Shown here: in pieces, positions 62,944-64,000 of the stretch
Layout: each line of letters opens with the position of its first letter
Position numbering within the stretch: the first letter of the stretch is position 1
NCBI RefSeq assembly: GCF_027942865.1
Contig: NC_134515.1
Location: forward strand, 30,494,449-30,558,448
Direction of reading: 5' to 3'
DNA: 64,000 nt
DNA from: Odontesthes bonariensis
Taxonomy: Eukaryota > Chordata > Actinopteri > Atheriniformes > Atherinopsidae
The notes under the pieces: model-generated
Told to the model about the DNA's origin: nothing
Database searches by the model: none
The model's input: the letters and a program-made list of their open reading frames with translations, nothing else
Translations under genes and position numbers: made by a program

Positions 62944-64000
62944 TTCAATTCAATTCAATTCAATTCAATTCATTTTTATTTATATAGCGCCAAATACAAC
63001 AAATGTCATCTTCCTGGACATTTACTGGCAGCTTATTCCACAAGAGAGGGGCCTGATAACTGAAGGCTCTGCCTCCCATTCTACTTTTAGAAACTCTGGG
63101 AACCTCATGTAAACCTTGGGAGCAAAGTGCTCTGTTAGGAAAATATCTTATAATGAGATCTTTAAGATATGATGGAGCTCAGTCATTAAGAGCTTTATAT
63201 GTTAGGAGAAGAATCTTAAATTCTATTCTGAATTTAACAGGGAGCCAATAAAGAGAAGCTAAAACTGGAGAAATATGATCTCTCCTGTTAGTTCTCATCA
63301 GAACTCTGACTGCAGCATTTTGGATCAACTGAAGGCTTTTCAGAGAATATGTGGGACAGCCCAATAATAAAGAATTACAGTAGTCCAATCTTGAAGTAAC
63401 AAATGCATGGACTAGTTTTTCTGCATCACTCTGAGACAAGATGTTCCTGATTTTAACAATACTACAAAGGTGAAAGAAGGCAGTCCTAGAAACCTGTTTT
63501 ATATGCGAGTCAAATGATAAATTCTGGTCAAAAATAACTCCAAGGTTCCTCACTGTAGAACTAGAAGCCAAGGAAATACCATCTAGAATAACTATATAGC
63601 TAGACAATTTCTCCCTAGAGCGCTCAGGTCCAAAGATAACGACTTCAGTTTTGTCTGAATTTAGAAGCAGACAGTTCTGAGTCATCCAGGTCTTTATGTC
63701 TTTAAGAAATGCTTGTAGTCTGACCAACCTATTGGGTTCATCTGGTTTTATAGATAAGTACAGCTGAGTATCATCAGCATAGCAATGGAAATTTATGCTA
63801 TGCTGTCTAATAATGTTACCTAATGGAAGCATGTATAAAACCCAGAACCCTAAGGAACTCCATGACTTACTCTGGTGTGTGAGGAAGATTCTTTATTTAC
63901 AAGAACAAACTGAAATCTATCAGATAAATATGACTTAAACCAGCCTAATGCAGTTCCATTAATCCCAATAACATGTTCAAGTCTCTTTAATAAGATACTG
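62944..64000 (-). pseudogene. L2-like LINE, copy 2, extends past the window
   Basis: The minus-strand ORF 63832-63179 (217 codons) has CYADDTQLYLSI, LLNSDKTEVVIFG, VRNLGVIFD and RLDYCNSLLLG, typical of the L2-like RT and its C-terminal part. Upstream, around 63840-63870, the GVPQGS motif is followed by a stop and a small deletion, so this copy is also inactive. The 3' end carries ATTTATATAGCGCC-type sequence (seen on plus at 62972-62990) and an AATTC repeat tail. It differs from copy 1 in both tail repeat and protein sequence. Confidence 0.82.

Overview
The window looks like nuclear DNA of a ray-finned fish, probably a percomorph teleost. It has spliced vertebrate genes with GT-AG introns, AT-rich intergenic DNA, and fish-type repeats (tRNA-headed SINEs, L2-like LINEs, Tc1-like, hAT, TTAA and Harbinger-type DNA elements). 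The species cannot be named from the sequence alone.

Four protein-coding genes could be assembled exon by exon. (1) An alpha-tubulin gene on the plus strand, 2613-5125, 4 exons, 451 residues. (2) pink1 on the minus strand, 15666-6561, 8 exons, 577 residues, convergent with the tubulin gene. (3) A trypsin-like serine protease on the minus strand, 19803-18196, 5 exons, 253 residues. (4) A second trypsin-like protease on the plus strand, 24669-35148, 5 exons, 264 residues. The two proteases are divergent neighbours with the same intron phases and intact catalytic triads, so they look like an old tandem-inverted duplication. All frames join cleanly at the splice sites and none of the four shows an internal stop. 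Tubulin is cytoskeletal, PINK1 guards mitochondria, and the two proteases are predicted to be secreted as zymogens. No functional link between these neighbours is implied.

The rest is introns, intergenic DNA and mobile elements. pink1 intron 1 (about 4.9 kb) holds a nest of DNA transposons: a 189-bp hAT MITE with a perfect 8-bp duplication, a 2.5-kb hAT-like element, and inside that a MITE interrupted by a 766-bp Harbinger element that still carries a small Myb/SANT-like ORF. pink1 intron 6 holds a 1-kb TTAA element that itself contains a retroposed poly(A) fragment. Intron 2 of the plus-strand protease contains a near-perfect 686-bp foldback TTAA element. From 35 to 64 kb I found no host gene. 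That stretch holds a retroposed poly(A) insertion with a 17-bp duplication (41.7-42.2 kb), a broken Ty3/gypsy-like retrotransposon (47.0-50.2 kb, minus), a 1.48-kb TA-flanked transposon with 49-bp identical terminal repeats and a partial transposase (55.2-56.7 kb), a GATA microsatellite, a Rex1/CR1-like LINE 3' end (58.6-59.0 kb) and two different L2-like LINEs on the minus strand (59.7-61.4 kb, and 62.9 kb to the window edge).
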